Shown piece after piece: positions 54,543 to 64,000 of a stretch of DNA of 64,000 nt. The position numbers and the translations under genes were made by a program. The first letter of the stretch is position 1; each line of letters opens with the position of its first letter. The stretch comes from Enterococcus rotai (GTDB lineage Bacteria > Bacillota > Bacilli > Lactobacillales > Enterococcaceae). The DNA lies in assembly GCF_001465345.1 (NCBI RefSeq), contig NZ_CP013655.1, positions 3,559,513 through 3,623,512 of the forward strand. Direction: 5' to 3'. The notes beneath the pieces are model-generated. The model was not told where the DNA came from, searched no databases, and was given only the letters and a program-made list of their open reading frames with translations.

Positions 54543-55871
54543 TTATTTAGGTGTTACATACGCTAGTGTATTGGCAGTGTCTTTGTCAATCACTCTAAAT
54601 GAAACCATCCCTAAACCAGCTACATTCATTTCTGAAATTAGGATTGAACCATCTTCATAGACATGCTCTACAAATGCCACATGTCCATATGTTCCATCTG
54701 CTCCTGCAACTGTAGGTTGGAAGCTAACTGCGGTACCTGCTTTTGGTTTGTTTGTTACTTCATAACCATTGGCTTTTCCTGTTGCACCCCAGTCCATCCC
54801 GTTACCCATAGTTGTTTCAACATAACCATCTAATTGAACGATACGATTATAAACATATTGCGTACAATTACCTGCTGCATAAGCTTCTGAACCAGTATAA
54901 GTTTCTCCAGTGTATTCTTTAAAATCACTATCTGGATGACTATCCGTTACGATAATACCACTAGTTGATGTAGATGGTTTTTCCTTATCGTATTCAGTCA
55001 AATCATATTCTTCGATAAATGCATTCAGCTTTTGATCGTAGCTAGTATCAGTAGCATAAACACCAGTTAAAGATTTCGTTGCTTCACGATAACTAACTGC
55101 ATTGGCTTTCCATGTTCCTGAATAGATTTCTTTATTTGAATCAATGCCTTCTTTCATCAACTTAGCGTAGTCTTCAAAAGACTCTTTGTAGCTAGGGTAT
55201 TTTTTAAAAGATGCATCGATTGAGTACCAATTACCAGATCCGTCATCTTCCTGTGTAGAAAAGACAACTTTTTCTCCTTTGTACTCCCCTTTGATTCCGA
55301 AAAGATTATGATATGGTTGTTGACTCAAATCACTGTTACCAGAACCTGTCTCCAAAATAGCTTGGGCAATCATGACAGATGCGTAGAGATCATTTTTTTG
55401 TCCAACAGCACGGGCTTTTTCACCGATACGGCGAATAAATGTTTCTGTTGGTTCGTTTTTCAAGACTTTGATGTCTTGATTCAATTGTGCAGCTGCATCA
55501 TAAACAGGCGCTGGTTGTGGTACTTCTACCGGTGCCGTTTCTGCAGGTGCTGGTTCAACGGGTGCACCTGGCTGCGGAGTTACAGGTACTTCCTCATGAC
55601 TGTTTGCAGGAGGTTGGACCGTTTCTGAAGATTCTGTTGTCGTATCAGTTGTTGTTTCAGTCGTCCCAGTTTCCGTTTCTGAAGTTGATGAATCGGTTGT
55701 GGGCGGCGTTACTTCTGTTGAAGAAGTATCCGTTGTTTCGGTTGGACTTTCTTCGATAACATTTGATTCCGATTCCGACTGAGTTAATTCATCTGCATGG
55801 CTAATCACAGGGATTAAATTAACACTGAGCAATACACAAATCATCTGGAGTGATAATAGTTTTCTTTTCAT
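54543..55871 (-). CDS. peptidoglycan hydrolase, glucosaminidase (GH73) plus CHAP
   Basis: 442 residues: signal peptide (about 1-27), a Thr/Ser/Glu-rich linker (about 30-130), an N-acetylglucosaminidase domain of the LytG/AtlA type (about 140-300; FIRRIGEKARAVGQKNDLYASVMIAQAILETGSGNSDLS with the catalytic Glu), and a C-terminal CHAP domain (about 335-442; GNCTQYVYNR with the Cys, YGHVAFVE with the His). The two enzyme activities would cut glycan and peptide bonds. It likely acts in cell separation or wall turnover. ATG start. Confidence 0.9.
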   Translation of the reverse strand: MKRKLLSLQMICVLLSVNLIPVISHADELTQSESESNVIEESPTETTDTSSTEVTPPTTDSSTSETETGTTETTTDTTTESSETVQPPANSHEEVPVTPQPGAPVEPAPAETAPVEVPQPAPVYDAAAQLNQDIKVLKNEPTETFIRRIGEKARAVGQKNDLYASVMIAQAILETGSGNSDLSQQPYHNLFGIKGEYKGEKVVFSTQEDDGSGNWYSIDASFKKYPSYKESFEDYAKLMKEGIDSNKEIYSGTWKANAVSYREATKSLTGVYATDTSYDQKLNAFIEEYDLTEYDKEKPSTSTSGIIVTDSHPDSDFKEYTGETYTGSEAYAAGNCTQYVYNRIVQLDGYVETTMGNGMDWGATGKANGYEVTNKPKAGTAVSFQPTVAGADGTYGHVAFVEHVYEDGSILISEMNVAGLGMVSFRVIDKDTANTLAYVTPK

Positions 55872-56293
55872 TCATTTTAGTTCCTCTCACATGTATTAAA
55901 GATTCAATTATTTTTTAGAATCCATCACTCATTTTTAGGTTGTCTCCATAGAACTGCCTGATTTTAAGCAGTTGGGTGACCTTGTCGTGATTTTAAAGTG
56001 CTAAATCTGACTGTAGCTTCTTAAGCTAGTAAAGCATTCTGAGTGTGAGAATATCATGAACTTCCGATTGTTCTTGCACTTCTTGTGATGTTTCTCCATA
56101 GCTTCACCTACCCATTTCCTCTAAAAACCGCATTTAACCTTCTATAAGTTGAGTTTATTTTACCATAAGTATGTTGGAAAATCTTGCACTTGACTCAAAA
56201 GATTGGAAAGTTTCGAAAAAAATTCACGTTTCAGTCAAAAAGAGAGCGATTTTGTTAAAAATAAGTAGCAATAGTAAAATAACGCTTATTTTA
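55872..56293 (-). other. autolysin leader region with several stem-loops
   Basis: 421 bp without a gene, upstream of the autolysin. It contains AACTGC/GCAGTT (55952-55973), TAGCTT/AAGCTA (56014-56028), and TCTCCATAG twice (about 55944 and 56093). It has the look of a structured 5' leader or small RNA, but I find no match to the c-di-AMP (ydaO) riboswitch or any other known class. Confidence 0.4.
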
Positions 56294-58735
56294 TTACTTT
56301 TCAGCCAATCTAACTTTTTTTAAAATCGCTCTAGCTATTTCCTGATTTAACGGCTTTTGATTTTCTAATAAAGCTGTTACTTTCCCCACTTCATCCCCAA
56401 TTGCTCCAACAGTTAAAGCAAGTGAACGGCTTTGCATTGACATATGTCCTTTTTGAATCCCTTCTGTTACTAATGCTTTGAGAGCAGCTAAATTTTGGGC
56501 AAGTCCCAAGGCGGCTATAACTTCCATTAACGAAATTGCCGAATCAACTTTCAATATTTCTAAAGCAATTTTAGCTTTGGGCAACACATTCGTTGCCCCA
56601 CCTACGGTTGCAATGGCTAACGGAACAGTCAGAGTCCCAACCAGCGTCTCTTCTTTCATGCTCCAACAGCTCAATCCACGATATTGGCCCTCTTTCACCG
56701 CATACGCATGACAAGCAGCTGCAATCGCTCTAGTATCGTTTCCAGTTGCTAAAACAACTGCATCAATGCCATTCATAATGCCCTTATTGTGCGTTGCAGC
56801 TCGATAAGGATCAACTTTTGCTAGTTCAGAAGCCTGAACGATTTTCTCTGCTACCAATTTCCCGCTGATTTCGCCTTTGTTTAAAAGAGAAAAAGGAATC
56901 TCACAAGTTGCCGTTACCAATGACTCTGTTGAATAGTTACTTAAGATACTGAATAAAATTTTCTCGTTAGGCAACTCTTGTTGTAAACGCTCCGCCACAG
57001 CTTCTAAAATCGTATTGACAATATTAGCCCCCATGGCATCTTTGACATCAATGAATAAATCAAGTGATAGAAATTGAGAGGCTGCTAACCAGCGGATCGA
57101 CATTTTTTCCAAGCCTCCCCCTCGCTTAATGATCGAAGGATAACTTTGACGTGCCACTTCAAAAATCTCAGCTTCTCTGCTTTCAATCAGCCGACGCAAC
57201 TCATTTTCATCCTCAACATCATAAAAGACGATCTGTCCTCGCATTAAACGTTGGCTGACCGATGCTCTAAAACCACCTGCTATTTTTACTATCCTCGCGC
57301 CATTGCTAGCCGCTGCAATCACAGAAGGTTCTTCTGTTGCCATCGGAATAACGAATTCAGCATCATTGACCACGAAGTTTTGAGCTATTCCAAGCGGTAT
57401 ACTGATTTCGCTAATTTGATTTTCAATCAAGTTATTAGCGATATCTGCTGGTAGCGCAACATTATATAATAGCTCATTTTTGCTCTCTCGATCAATCGTT
57501 CCAGCATCTTCTAGTTTTTGTAGTCTTTCCTCACGAGATAACTGATAAAATTTCCGCTGTGTATCTGTCTCTGTTTGACATTCAATCAATAGGGCTAAGC
57601 CAAGCCCTCCACCTACACACAGTGAAGCAATTCCGTATTGCTTGCCTTTAGCTTTTAAACTATGAGCTAGTGTCGTAATGACCCGTGCACCAGAAGCGCC
57701 GATAGGATGCCCCAAAGCGATCCCCCCACCTTTAGTATTGACTTTATCCTCTGGTAACCCTAGCTCGTTGGTCACAGCTATCGATGTAGCTGCAAAAGCC
57801 TCATTGATTTCGAATAAATCAATATCACTGATCTTCAATTGATTATTCTCTAATAATTGACCAACGGCTTTTACTGGAGAAACACCCATGATAGAAGGGT
57901 CAATCCCAATCTCGGTGTAATCTTTGATCGTCGCTAAATAAGGCAATCCCTGCTCAATGGCATAGCTTTTTGAAGCTAAAATCAAGACAGCTGCACCATC
58001 GTTGATTGTTGAAGAATTTCCTGCTGTTACCGTACCATTTTCTTCAAATGCTGGTTTTAATGTCTCTAAATGATCCAATGTCATCTCTGAAGAAATTCCT
58101 TCGTCCTCATCAATGACCTCACCTGATTCCAATCTTATAGGTAGTATTTCTTGAGCGAATAGACCTTCTTTTTGAGCTTTTGCTGCTTTAAGATGTGATT
58201 TCAATGCAAATTCATCTTGCGCCACTCGACTAATCTTGAATTGCTTTGCGACCTTTTCAGCTGTAACACCCATTGGTTCTTGTGTAAATGCATCCTTTAA
58301 ACCATCGTTCCACATACTAGAAGTTGATGTGTCATATGTATTTGTTTCAGCAAGATATTTTTTTATTTTCGGTGCTTGCGTCATACTTTCTACTCCGCCT
58401 GCAACAACAATCTCAGCTTTTCCTAATTGGATCAATTGTTCCGCCAAAATAACGGCTTTCATACCTGAGCCACACACTTCATTGATTGTCATGGCTGGTA
58501 TTGTTTCTGATAATCCTGCACCTAAAGCGATTTGCCTAGCTGGATTTTGTCCTAAACCTGCTTGCAGTACATTTCCAAAAATAACTTGTTTAATATCTTT
58601 GGTATTGATTTCATTTCTATCTATAATTTGTTTGACTACTGTTTTGCCTAACTCTACTGCCGAAACAGAACTTAAACTGCCTTTATACTTTCCAATCGGC
58701 GTACGTGCAGCGTCAATAATAACAACTTCTTTCAA
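56294..58735 (-). CDS. mvaE: bifunctional acetyl-CoA acetyltransferase / HMG-CoA reductase MvaE
   Basis: First and third steps of the mevalonate pathway in one protein. 813 residues. The thiolase part (about 1-385) has NEVCGSGMKAV (acyl-enzyme Cys), EINEAFAA, GGGIALGHPIGASGAR and SLCVGGG. The class II HMG-CoA reductase part (about 400-813) has the acidic region at 425-450, DAMGANIVN, ATHNKGIMNGIDA (catalytic Lys) and ATVGGATNVLP. The fusion is characteristic of enterococci. Start TTG at 58735 with GAGGGGGTG ahead. Divergent from mvaS. Confidence 0.97.
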   Translation of the reverse strand: MKEVVIIDAARTPIGKYKGSLSSVSAVELGKTVVKQIIDRNEINTKDIKQVIFGNVLQAGLGQNPARQIALGAGLSETIPAMTINEVCGSGMKAVILAEQLIQLGKAEIVVAGGVESMTQAPKIKKYLAETNTYDTSTSSMWNDGLKDAFTQEPMGVTAEKVAKQFKISRVAQDEFALKSHLKAAKAQKEGLFAQEILPIRLESGEVIDEDEGISSEMTLDHLETLKPAFEENGTVTAGNSSTINDGAAVLILASKSYAIEQGLPYLATIKDYTEIGIDPSIMGVSPVKAVGQLLENNQLKISDIDLFEINEAFAATSIAVTNELGLPEDKVNTKGGGIALGHPIGASGARVITTLAHSLKAKGKQYGIASLCVGGGLGLALLIECQTETDTQRKFYQLSREERLQKLEDAGTIDRESKNELLYNVALPADIANNLIENQISEISIPLGIAQNFVVNDAEFVIPMATEEPSVIAAASNGARIVKIAGGFRASVSQRLMRGQIVFYDVEDENELRRLIESREAEIFEVARQSYPSIIKRGGGLEKMSIRWLAASQFLSLDLFIDVKDAMGANIVNTILEAVAERLQQELPNEKILFSILSNYSTESLVTATCEIPFSLLNKGEISGKLVAEKIVQASELAKVDPYRAATHNKGIMNGIDAVVLATGNDTRAIAAACHAYAVKEGQYRGLSCWSMKEETLVGTLTVPLAIATVGGATNVLPKAKIALEILKVDSAISLMEVIAALGLAQNLAALKALVTEGIQKGHMSMQSRSLALTVGAIGDEVGKVTALLENQKPLNQEIARAILKKVRLAEK

Positions 58736-58920
58736 AAAAGCACCCCCTCATGAGAATATAGCATTTTTATTCTATCAAAAGCAATTACTTTTGTGAAATA
58801 GAAGAAAATTAAAAATTCTTTAACCATTCTTAAACTATCGCCTTTTTTTGACTACTTTTCTGCGGAAATATGGTACCTTATAATTGGAGCTTTTTTAAAT
58901 TTGAAGGGAAGTAGATTTTT

Positions 58921-60081
58921 ATGAATATTGGTATTGATAAGTTATCTTTTTATGTTCCAAATTTGTATCTTGATATGACTGACCTTGCAAATGCCAGAGA
59001 CACAGATCCTATGAAGTTTCATGTTGGTATTGGGCAAGACCAAATGGCGGTTAATCCTGTTAGTCAAGATATTATCACATTTGGAGCAAATGCAGCGGCT
59101 GCAATTTTGAGTCAAGCTGATAAAGAACAAATCGACATGGTGATTGTTGGAACAGAATCCGGTTATGATTCTTCAAAAGCTTCGGCTGTAATCATTCATC
59201 ATTTATTAGATATCCAGCCTTTTGCTCGCTCATTTGAGATAAAAGAAGCTTGCTACGGGGCTACAGCAGCAATAAAAATGGCAACAGATTATGTACGAAG
59301 TCATCCAGAGCGTAAAGTATTAGTGGTTGCCTCTGATTTATCTCGCTATGGTTTACATTCAGATGGTGAACCAACACAAGGAGCTGGTGCTGTTGCACTT
59401 TTAATCAGTAAAGATCCTCGTGTGTTAGTCTTAGAAAATGATAGTGTATTTTTTACAAATGATATTTATGATTTCTGGCGACCTGTTTATGAAGAGTTTC
59501 CTTTGGTAGATGGTCCTTTATCAAATGAAACCTATCTTCAATCTTTTGCTACCGTTTGGGCGCAGCATAAACAGCAAACTGGGTTGACTTTAGAAGATTA
59601 TGCTGCTCTTTGCTTCCATATTCCTTATACAAAAATAGGCAAAAAAGCTCTATTGAGCATTGCTGAAGAAACTGATGAAAAAACACTCGAACGACTTATG
59701 GCTCAATATGAAGAAAGTATTACTTATAGTCGACGAGTTGGGAACTTATATACTGGTTCATTATATTTAGGGTTGATTTCTTTATTAGAAAATAGTTTTT
59801 CCTTAGAAGCAGGTTCAAAAATTGGTTTATTCAGTTATGGATCTGGCGCTGTCAGTGAATTTTTCTCTGGTTATTTAGTAGAAGGGTATCAAAATCAGTT
59901 ACACAGCGTAGAACATCAAGAGCTTCTTGATAATCGCAAGCAGCTTTCTATAGAAGACTATGAAAACGTCTTTAGCGAAAGTTTACCGAATGACGGCCAA
60001 TCTGTCTCTTTTGCAGATCCTGTCCCTTATTCGATTGAAAAAGCGGAGAATCATATTCGTTATTATCGTACAGATAACTAA
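58921..60081 (+). CDS. mvaS: HMG-CoA synthase
   Basis: Condenses acetyl-CoA with acetoacetyl-CoA to HMG-CoA, the second mevalonate step; mevalonate feeds isoprenoid and so undecaprenyl carrier synthesis. 386 residues: GIDKLSFYVPNLYLDMTDLA start, GTESGYDSSKA, the catalytic cysteine in IKEACYGATAAIKMA (about residue 111), the conserved LCFHIPYTKIGKKAL histidine block, and YTGSLYLGLISLLEN. Divergent from mvaE, with the 185-bp gap serving as shared promoter region. Confidence 0.97.
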   Translation: MNIGIDKLSFYVPNLYLDMTDLANARDTDPMKFHVGIGQDQMAVNPVSQDIITFGANAAAAILSQADKEQIDMVIVGTESGYDSSKASAVIIHHLLDIQPFARSFEIKEACYGATAAIKMATDYVRSHPERKVLVVASDLSRYGLHSDGEPTQGAGAVALLISKDPRVLVLENDSVFFTNDIYDFWRPVYEEFPLVDGPLSNETYLQSFATVWAQHKQQTGLTLEDYAALCFHIPYTKIGKKALLSIAEETDEKTLERLMAQYEESITYSRRVGNLYTGSLYLGLISLLENSFSLEAGSKIGLFSYGSGAVSEFFSGYLVEGYQNQLHSVEHQELLDNRKQLSIEDYENVFSESLPNDGQSVSFADPVPYSIEKAENHIRYYRTDN

Positions 60082-60085
60082 AATT

Positions 60086-60127
60086 AAATAACTGAGCCGT
60101 AACTTGTCTGCTACGGCTCAGTTATTT
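60086..60127. terminator. bidirectional terminator between mvaS and potD
   Basis: A perfect 16-bp stem (AAATAACTGAGCCGTA and complement) around a 10-base loop, between convergent genes. The U-run is weak. Confidence 0.75.
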
Positions 60128-60169
60128 AGTTTAGTCTAAAATAGTTTTATTATATTTCCATTTGGTTTG

Positions 60170-61243
60170 CTATTTCCGGTACATCTTAAACTCTAAAAAC
60201 AAGTCATTATAAATCCCCAAATATTTTGCCCCTAGGTCCTCATAAACCTCCAGATGTTTGATAACTTCATCATTAGGATAAAATTGTTCATCGCTAGAGA
60301 TTTCTTCTGGCAATAGTTTTTCAGCTATTTTATTAGGTGTAGAATAACCAATGTATTCAGCATTTTGAGCAGCATTTTCAGGTCGTAGCATAAAGTTGAT
60401 AAAATCATATGAGCCTTTAATGTTTTTAGCAGTTTTAGGAATCACAATATTGTCAAACCACAAATTTGATCCTTCTGCTGGAATGACATAATGCAGATGT
60501 TCATTGCTCGTAAGCATTTCAGCAGCTTCACCTGAAAACGTCACAGCTACTGCACTTTCTTCATTGATCATATACATTTTGATTTCATCCGCTACGATCG
60601 CTTTTACATTTGTGGTCAGTTTATTTAGTTTATCCGTTGCAGCTCTTAACTCTTGATTGTTCTTGCTGTTCAAAGAATAGCCCAAACTATTCAATGATAA
60701 TCCCAATACTTCTCGTGCACCATCAATGAGCATCACGTTATCTTTTAATTCTGGCTTCCATAAATCATCCCAGTGCTTGATTTCATCTTTGCCGATGAAT
60801 TTGTCATTATAGATAATGCCTAACGTCCCCCAGAAATAAGGAATCGAGTATTTATTTTGCGGATCAAAATCTAAATTCAAAAAGCGTTCATCAATGTTTT
60901 CTAACCCTTTTAATTTTTTATGATCGATCGGTAAGAGCATTTTTTCTTTCATCATTTTTTGAATCATATATTCTGAAGGAATCGTAATATCATAAGCGGT
61001 CCCACCTTGCTGGATCTTGGTAAACATGGCTTCATTTGAATCGAATGTTTCATAATTAACCTTGTAGCCTGATTCTTTTTCAAATTTACGCAATAGATCA
61101 GGGTCGATATAGTCACCCCAATTGTAAATCGTCAATGTGTCTGCACCAGCCATACCACTCGCTTTTTCCAGTTGATGTACGCCTAAAAATAAGATCAAAA
61201 TGATCACTAAAATACCAATAAACAAAGATTGTAGTTTTTTCAT
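60170..61243 (-). CDS. potD: spermidine/putrescine-binding lipoprotein PotD
   Basis: Periplasm-side receptor of the polyamine ABC transporter. 357 residues: an N-terminal hydrophobic signal/anchor (about 5-22) without a clear lipobox cysteine, then the PotD fold with LTIYNWGDYIDPDLLRKFEKESG, YDITIPSEYMIQKM, YFWGTLGIIYND and GSYDFINFMLRPENAAQNAEYIGYSTPN. Lack of an evident lipobox suggests an uncleaved anchor or free protein. ATG overlaps potC by 4 bp. Last gene of potABCD. Confidence 0.93.
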   Translation of the reverse strand: MKKLQSLFIGILVIILILFLGVHQLEKASGMAGADTLTIYNWGDYIDPDLLRKFEKESGYKVNYETFDSNEAMFTKIQQGGTAYDITIPSEYMIQKMMKEKMLLPIDHKKLKGLENIDERFLNLDFDPQNKYSIPYFWGTLGIIYNDKFIGKDEIKHWDDLWKPELKDNVMLIDGAREVLGLSLNSLGYSLNSKNNQELRAATDKLNKLTTNVKAIVADEIKMYMINEESAVAVTFSGEAAEMLTSNEHLHYVIPAEGSNLWFDNIVIPKTAKNIKGSYDFINFMLRPENAAQNAEYIGYSTPNKIAEKLLPEEISSDEQFYPNDEVIKHLEVYEDLGAKYLGIYNDLFLEFKMYRK

Positions 61244-62076
61244 TTTAGGTTAGCCACCTCACTCTGTTCTCGGCGCAGTTTTTTGATTCGTTTTGATGTA
61301 TTATCTTGGCTGATAAAATAGTAGCCGATCACTAAAATCATCGAGAAGATAAATACTAATGCACTCAAAGCATTGATTTCCAAACTAATTCCTTGTCTTG
61401 CTCTAGAATAAATTTCAACTGATAATGTGGAGAATCCATTTCCTGTAACGAAAAAGGTCACGGCAAAATCATCAAGTGAGTAGGTAAACGCCATAAAATA
61501 GCCAGCGATGATACCTGGCGCTAAAAATGGCAAGATAATATTTTTAATCACCTGAAAGTTATTTGCTCCTAAATCACGAGCTGCATCGACCATAGAATCG
61601 TTCATCTCTTGAAGTTTCGGCAAAACCATCAACACAACGATTGGGATACTAAAAGCGATATGAGATAATAAAACACTAGTAAAGCCTAAGCTAATAAATC
61701 CAACGGCAGTGAAAAAAATCAAAAAACTAGCACCAATAATAACATCTGGGGAAACAAGTAAAATATTGTTAAAGCTCATTAGTGTTGTTCTCGTTTTTCT
61801 TTTCTTCGTATAATAGATGGCCATTGCGCCAAACGTACCGATCATCGTTGCTAGCAGAGCTGATAAAAAGGCCAACAAGAATGTATTCAGCACAATGATC
61901 AACAAACGAGTATCTTCAAAAACAGCTGTATAGTTATCAAGTGTAAATCCAGTAAATGTATTCATTGTGTCAGTATCATTGAATGAATAGAAAATCAGGT
62001 AAAAAATTGGCGCATACAATAAAGCAAAAACGATGATCAGATAAAGATAGGACCATTTAAATTTTTTCTTTGTCAT
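61240..62076 (-). CDS. potC: spermidine/putrescine ABC transporter permease PotC
   Basis: 278 residues with six helices and the EAA-type loop DAARDLGANNFQVIKNIILPFLAPGI that contacts PotA. FYSFNDTDTMNTFTGFTLDNY near the first outer loop is typical of PotC. Both ends overlap neighbours by 4 bp (ATGA), showing tight translational coupling with potB and potD. Confidence 0.95.
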   Translation of the reverse strand: MTKKKFKWSYLYLIIVFALLYAPIFYLIFYSFNDTDTMNTFTGFTLDNYTAVFEDTRLLIIVLNTFLLAFLSALLATMIGTFGAMAIYYTKKRKTRTTLMSFNNILLVSPDVIIGASFLIFFTAVGFISLGFTSVLLSHIAFSIPIVVLMVLPKLQEMNDSMVDAARDLGANNFQVIKNIILPFLAPGIIAGYFMAFTYSLDDFAVTFFVTGNGFSTLSVEIYSRARQGISLEINALSALVFIFSMILVIGYYFISQDNTSKRIKKLRREQSEVANLK

Positions 62077-62882
62077 TTCACTCGCCCCTTTTTCTTCTTC
62101 TCACCCGTTAATAGCATTACAACGAACATAGCCACGATCAAAATCACACCGATCGTTGAACCCATGCCCCAATTTTGTGTGACCATAAAGTGCTCTTCGA
62201 TCGCCGTCCCAAGTGTGATCACTCGATTTCCACCAATCAAACGAGTTAGCATGAATAATGAAAGTGACGGAATAAAAACAGCTTGAACCCCACTTTTCAC
62301 CCCATTCAAAGAAAGAGGAAAAATCACCCGCTGAAACGTCTCAACACTATTCGCACCTAAATCACGACTCGCACTGATCAAGGAAGGATTCAGCTCTTCC
62401 AAAGCATTGAAAATCGGCAAAATCATAAAGGGTATTTCAATATATGTCGCGACAAACAAAAAACTAAAATCGGTAAATAGAATCTGATGCGGTCCAATTC
62501 CGATAAAGCTTAAAAACTCATTAATATTTCCATGAATGCTAAAGATCCCGATAAACGCATAGGCTTTTAGTAACAAATTGACCCAAGTTGGTAAAATCAC
62601 TAACATCAACCATAATTGTTTATGTTTTAACTTAGTCAAAAAATAGGCTGTAGGATAGCTGATCAACAGCGTAAATATTGTAATCAAAAAAGCATACCAA
62701 ACAGAATTTAGGGTCATACTCAAGTAGGTTCCAGAAGTAAAGTAAGTTTGATAATTTCCCAAAGTGAAGTGTCCATTCATATCGAAAAACGATTGGTAAA
62801 TGATCATCAAAACCGGTGCAATCACAAATAATAATAGCCACATCATATAAGGAATTGAATAAATCCGACGCATTGTTTTCAT
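62073..62882 (-). CDS. potB: spermidine/putrescine ABC transporter permease PotB
   Basis: 269 residues, six helices; EAA loop SASRDLGANSVETFQRVIFPLSLNGV, and MLPTWVNLLLKAYAFIGIF-like segment common to PotB. Forms the channel together with PotC. It lies 11 bp after potA and overlaps potC by 4 bp. Confidence 0.95.
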   Translation of the reverse strand: MKTMRRIYSIPYMMWLLLFVIAPVLMIIYQSFFDMNGHFTLGNYQTYFTSGTYLSMTLNSVWYAFLITIFTLLISYPTAYFLTKLKHKQLWLMLVILPTWVNLLLKAYAFIGIFSIHGNINEFLSFIGIGPHQILFTDFSFLFVATYIEIPFMILPIFNALEELNPSLISASRDLGANSVETFQRVIFPLSLNGVKSGVQAVFIPSLSLFMLTRLIGGNRVITLGTAIEEHFMVTQNWGMGSTIGVILIVAMFVVMLLTGEKKKKGRVK

Positions 62883-62893
62883 TAATCTTCCCC

Positions 62894-63979
62894 CTATTCT
62901 TCGTAGCTTTCTAAACGAGCATCAAATTCTTCTTCAGATTCATTGAAGCGCATTACGTGAATATCTTCTGGTTCAAAAAAGAGTCCAACCTTGGCACCTT
63001 CTGTGGCTTTCCTAGTTGAATGAACCATCCACTCATTATGATCTTCATCGTGACAAATGATCTCATAATGAACCCCACGAAATAACTGTGTATCGACCGT
63101 CACGACTAGTTTCCCTTTATCCGCTGTAGTAATCGTTAAGTCTTCTGGACGTAATACGATTTCAACAGCTTCATTTTGGCGCATGCCGCCATCCACACAT
63201 TCAAAGCGTTTGCCGACAAATTCAACGAGATTGTCTTCAATCATCGTACCGTTGACAATATTACTTTCTCCTACAAAATCAGCTACAAAATGATTGATTG
63301 GCTCATCATAAATATCGACAGGTGTTCCACTTTGCACAATATGCCCTTTGTTCATCACAAAAATCTCATCGCTCATAGCCAAAGCTTCTTCTTGATCATG
63401 AGTCACAAAAATAAAGGTAATGCCTAAACGTTGTTGTAAATCACGGAGCTCATATTGCATATCTGTCCGCAATTTCAAATCTAAAGCCGACAATGGTTCA
63501 TCTAATAATAAAACCTTAGGCTCATTGACAATAGCACGAGCGATAGCCACACGTTGGCGCTGACCACCTGACATTTCACTGATTTCACGCACCTCATAAC
63601 CAGGCAATTGCACCATCCGTAATGCATCTTTGACTTTTTTTTCAATTTCTTTTTTAGGTGTCTTTTTGATTTTCAAACCGAACGCTACATTATCAAAGAC
63701 ATTCATATGGGGAAACAAAGCATAATCTTGAAAAACCGTATTGACCTGACGTTTATTTGCTGGGATATCATTGATTCGTTGTCCATCAAAATAAATATCT
63801 CCCTCAGTAGCATCGACAAAACCTGCTAAAATACGTAAAATTGTGGTTTTCCCACAACCAGAAGGCCCTAACAGAGTATAAAATTTCCCTTGTTCAATCT
63901 CAAAACTAACATTTTTTAATACTTTTTCATCATCATATTCTTTCACAACGTTTTCAAACGTAATAATATTTTTTTTCAC
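62894..63979 (-). CDS. potA: spermidine/putrescine ABC transporter ATPase PotA
   Basis: 361 residues. ABC domain with [24 protein letters not shown] and [15 protein letters not shown], followed by a C-terminal TOBE-type regulatory domain (about 240-350; [25 protein letters not shown]). It energises import of polyamines. Start GTG at 63979 with AGGAGG 9 bases ahead. First pot gene; whether another gene precedes it cannot be seen, as the window ends 21 bp upstream. Confidence 0.96.
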   Translation of the reverse strand: MKKNIITFENVVKEYDDEKVLKNVSFEIEQGKFYTLLGPSGCGKTTILRILAGFVDATEGDIYFDGQRINDIPANKRQVNTVFQDYALFPHMNVFDNVAFGLKIKKTPKKEIEKKVKDALRMVQLPGYEVREISEMSGGQRQRVAIARAIVNEPKVLLLDEPLSALDLKLRTDMQYELRDLQQRLGITFIFVTHDQEEALAMSDEIFVMNKGHIVQSGTPVDIYDEPINHFVADFVGESNIVNGTMIEDNLVEFVGKRFECVDGGMRQNEAVEIVLRPEDLTITTADKGKLVVTVDTQLFRGVHYEIICHDEDHNEWMVHSTRKATEGAKVGLFFEPEDIHVMRFNESEEEFDARLESYEE

Positions 63980-64000
63980 TCGTTAATGCCTCCTATTATT

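Noticed and set aside
55915..56160. c-di-AMP (ydaO) riboswitch before the autolysin gene
   Set aside because: The conserved core stretches I know for this class are not present on either strand.
58236..58796. 186-codon plus-strand ORF opposite mvaE
   Set aside because: Antisense shadow of the thiolase domain; no family features and no upstream signals.

Overview
The window is a stretch of low-GC Gram-positive chromosome that I attribute to Enterococcus. The species is uncertain; it looks close to the E. faecalis group but not identical to it. The reasons are a WxL/DUF916 surface-protein cluster, the thiolase-HMG-CoA reductase fusion MvaE beside MvaS, strong AGGAGG ribosome sites, frequent TTG/GTG starts, a CIRCE-controlled groESL operon next to rex, and potABCD.

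Layout. 1-5.4 kb: most of the F-type ATP synthase operon (atpB-E-F-H-A-G, minus strand), with an unusual 376-bp spacer between atpE and atpF holding two copies of a structured repeat; a third copy lies near 54.2 kb. 5.4-10.1 kb: smpB, rnr, an esterase, secG and a yjdI-yjdJ-like pair. 10.2-14.7 kb: two P-type ATPases, one behind a Fur-type box. 14.9-15.2 kb: a three-repeat orphan CRISPR array of type I-C appearance with leader but no cas genes. 15.3-22 kb: NAD synthesis (nadE, pncB), a GtrA-like flippase, a TipAL-type MerR regulator, a membrane-protein pair joined by a possible -1 frameshift site, and a HAD phosphatase.

22.1-40.2 kb: about 15 tightly packed minus-strand genes that look like one operon. 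It starts with secreted or WxL surface proteins, passes through DUF916/DUF3324, a catalytically dead and an intact signal peptidase I, and ends with glycan genes (YfhO-type GT-C enzyme, lipoproteins, second GT-C-like enzyme, GT2, acyltransferase). Upstream are a small ORF with an ideal ribosome site and a winged-helix regulator. Directly behind the regulator lies a 1.6-kb segment bounded by exact 30-bp inverted repeats and carrying only a tyrosine recombinase. I read this as a probable invertible DNA switch beside the regulator of the surface operon, and consider it the most interesting feature of the window.

43.3-50.8 kb: a TraX-like membrane protein, groESL, small membrane proteins, a CPBP protease, rex, an ABC-F protein and busR. 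50.9-54.1 kb: the glycine-betaine transporter busAA-busAB, with a BusR-type operator (AAAGTGAC, 22 bp, GTCACTTT) and a long hairpin leader. 54.5-64 kb: a glucosaminidase/CHAP autolysin, divergent mvaE and mvaS, and the potABCD polyamine operon, which continues up to the window edge.
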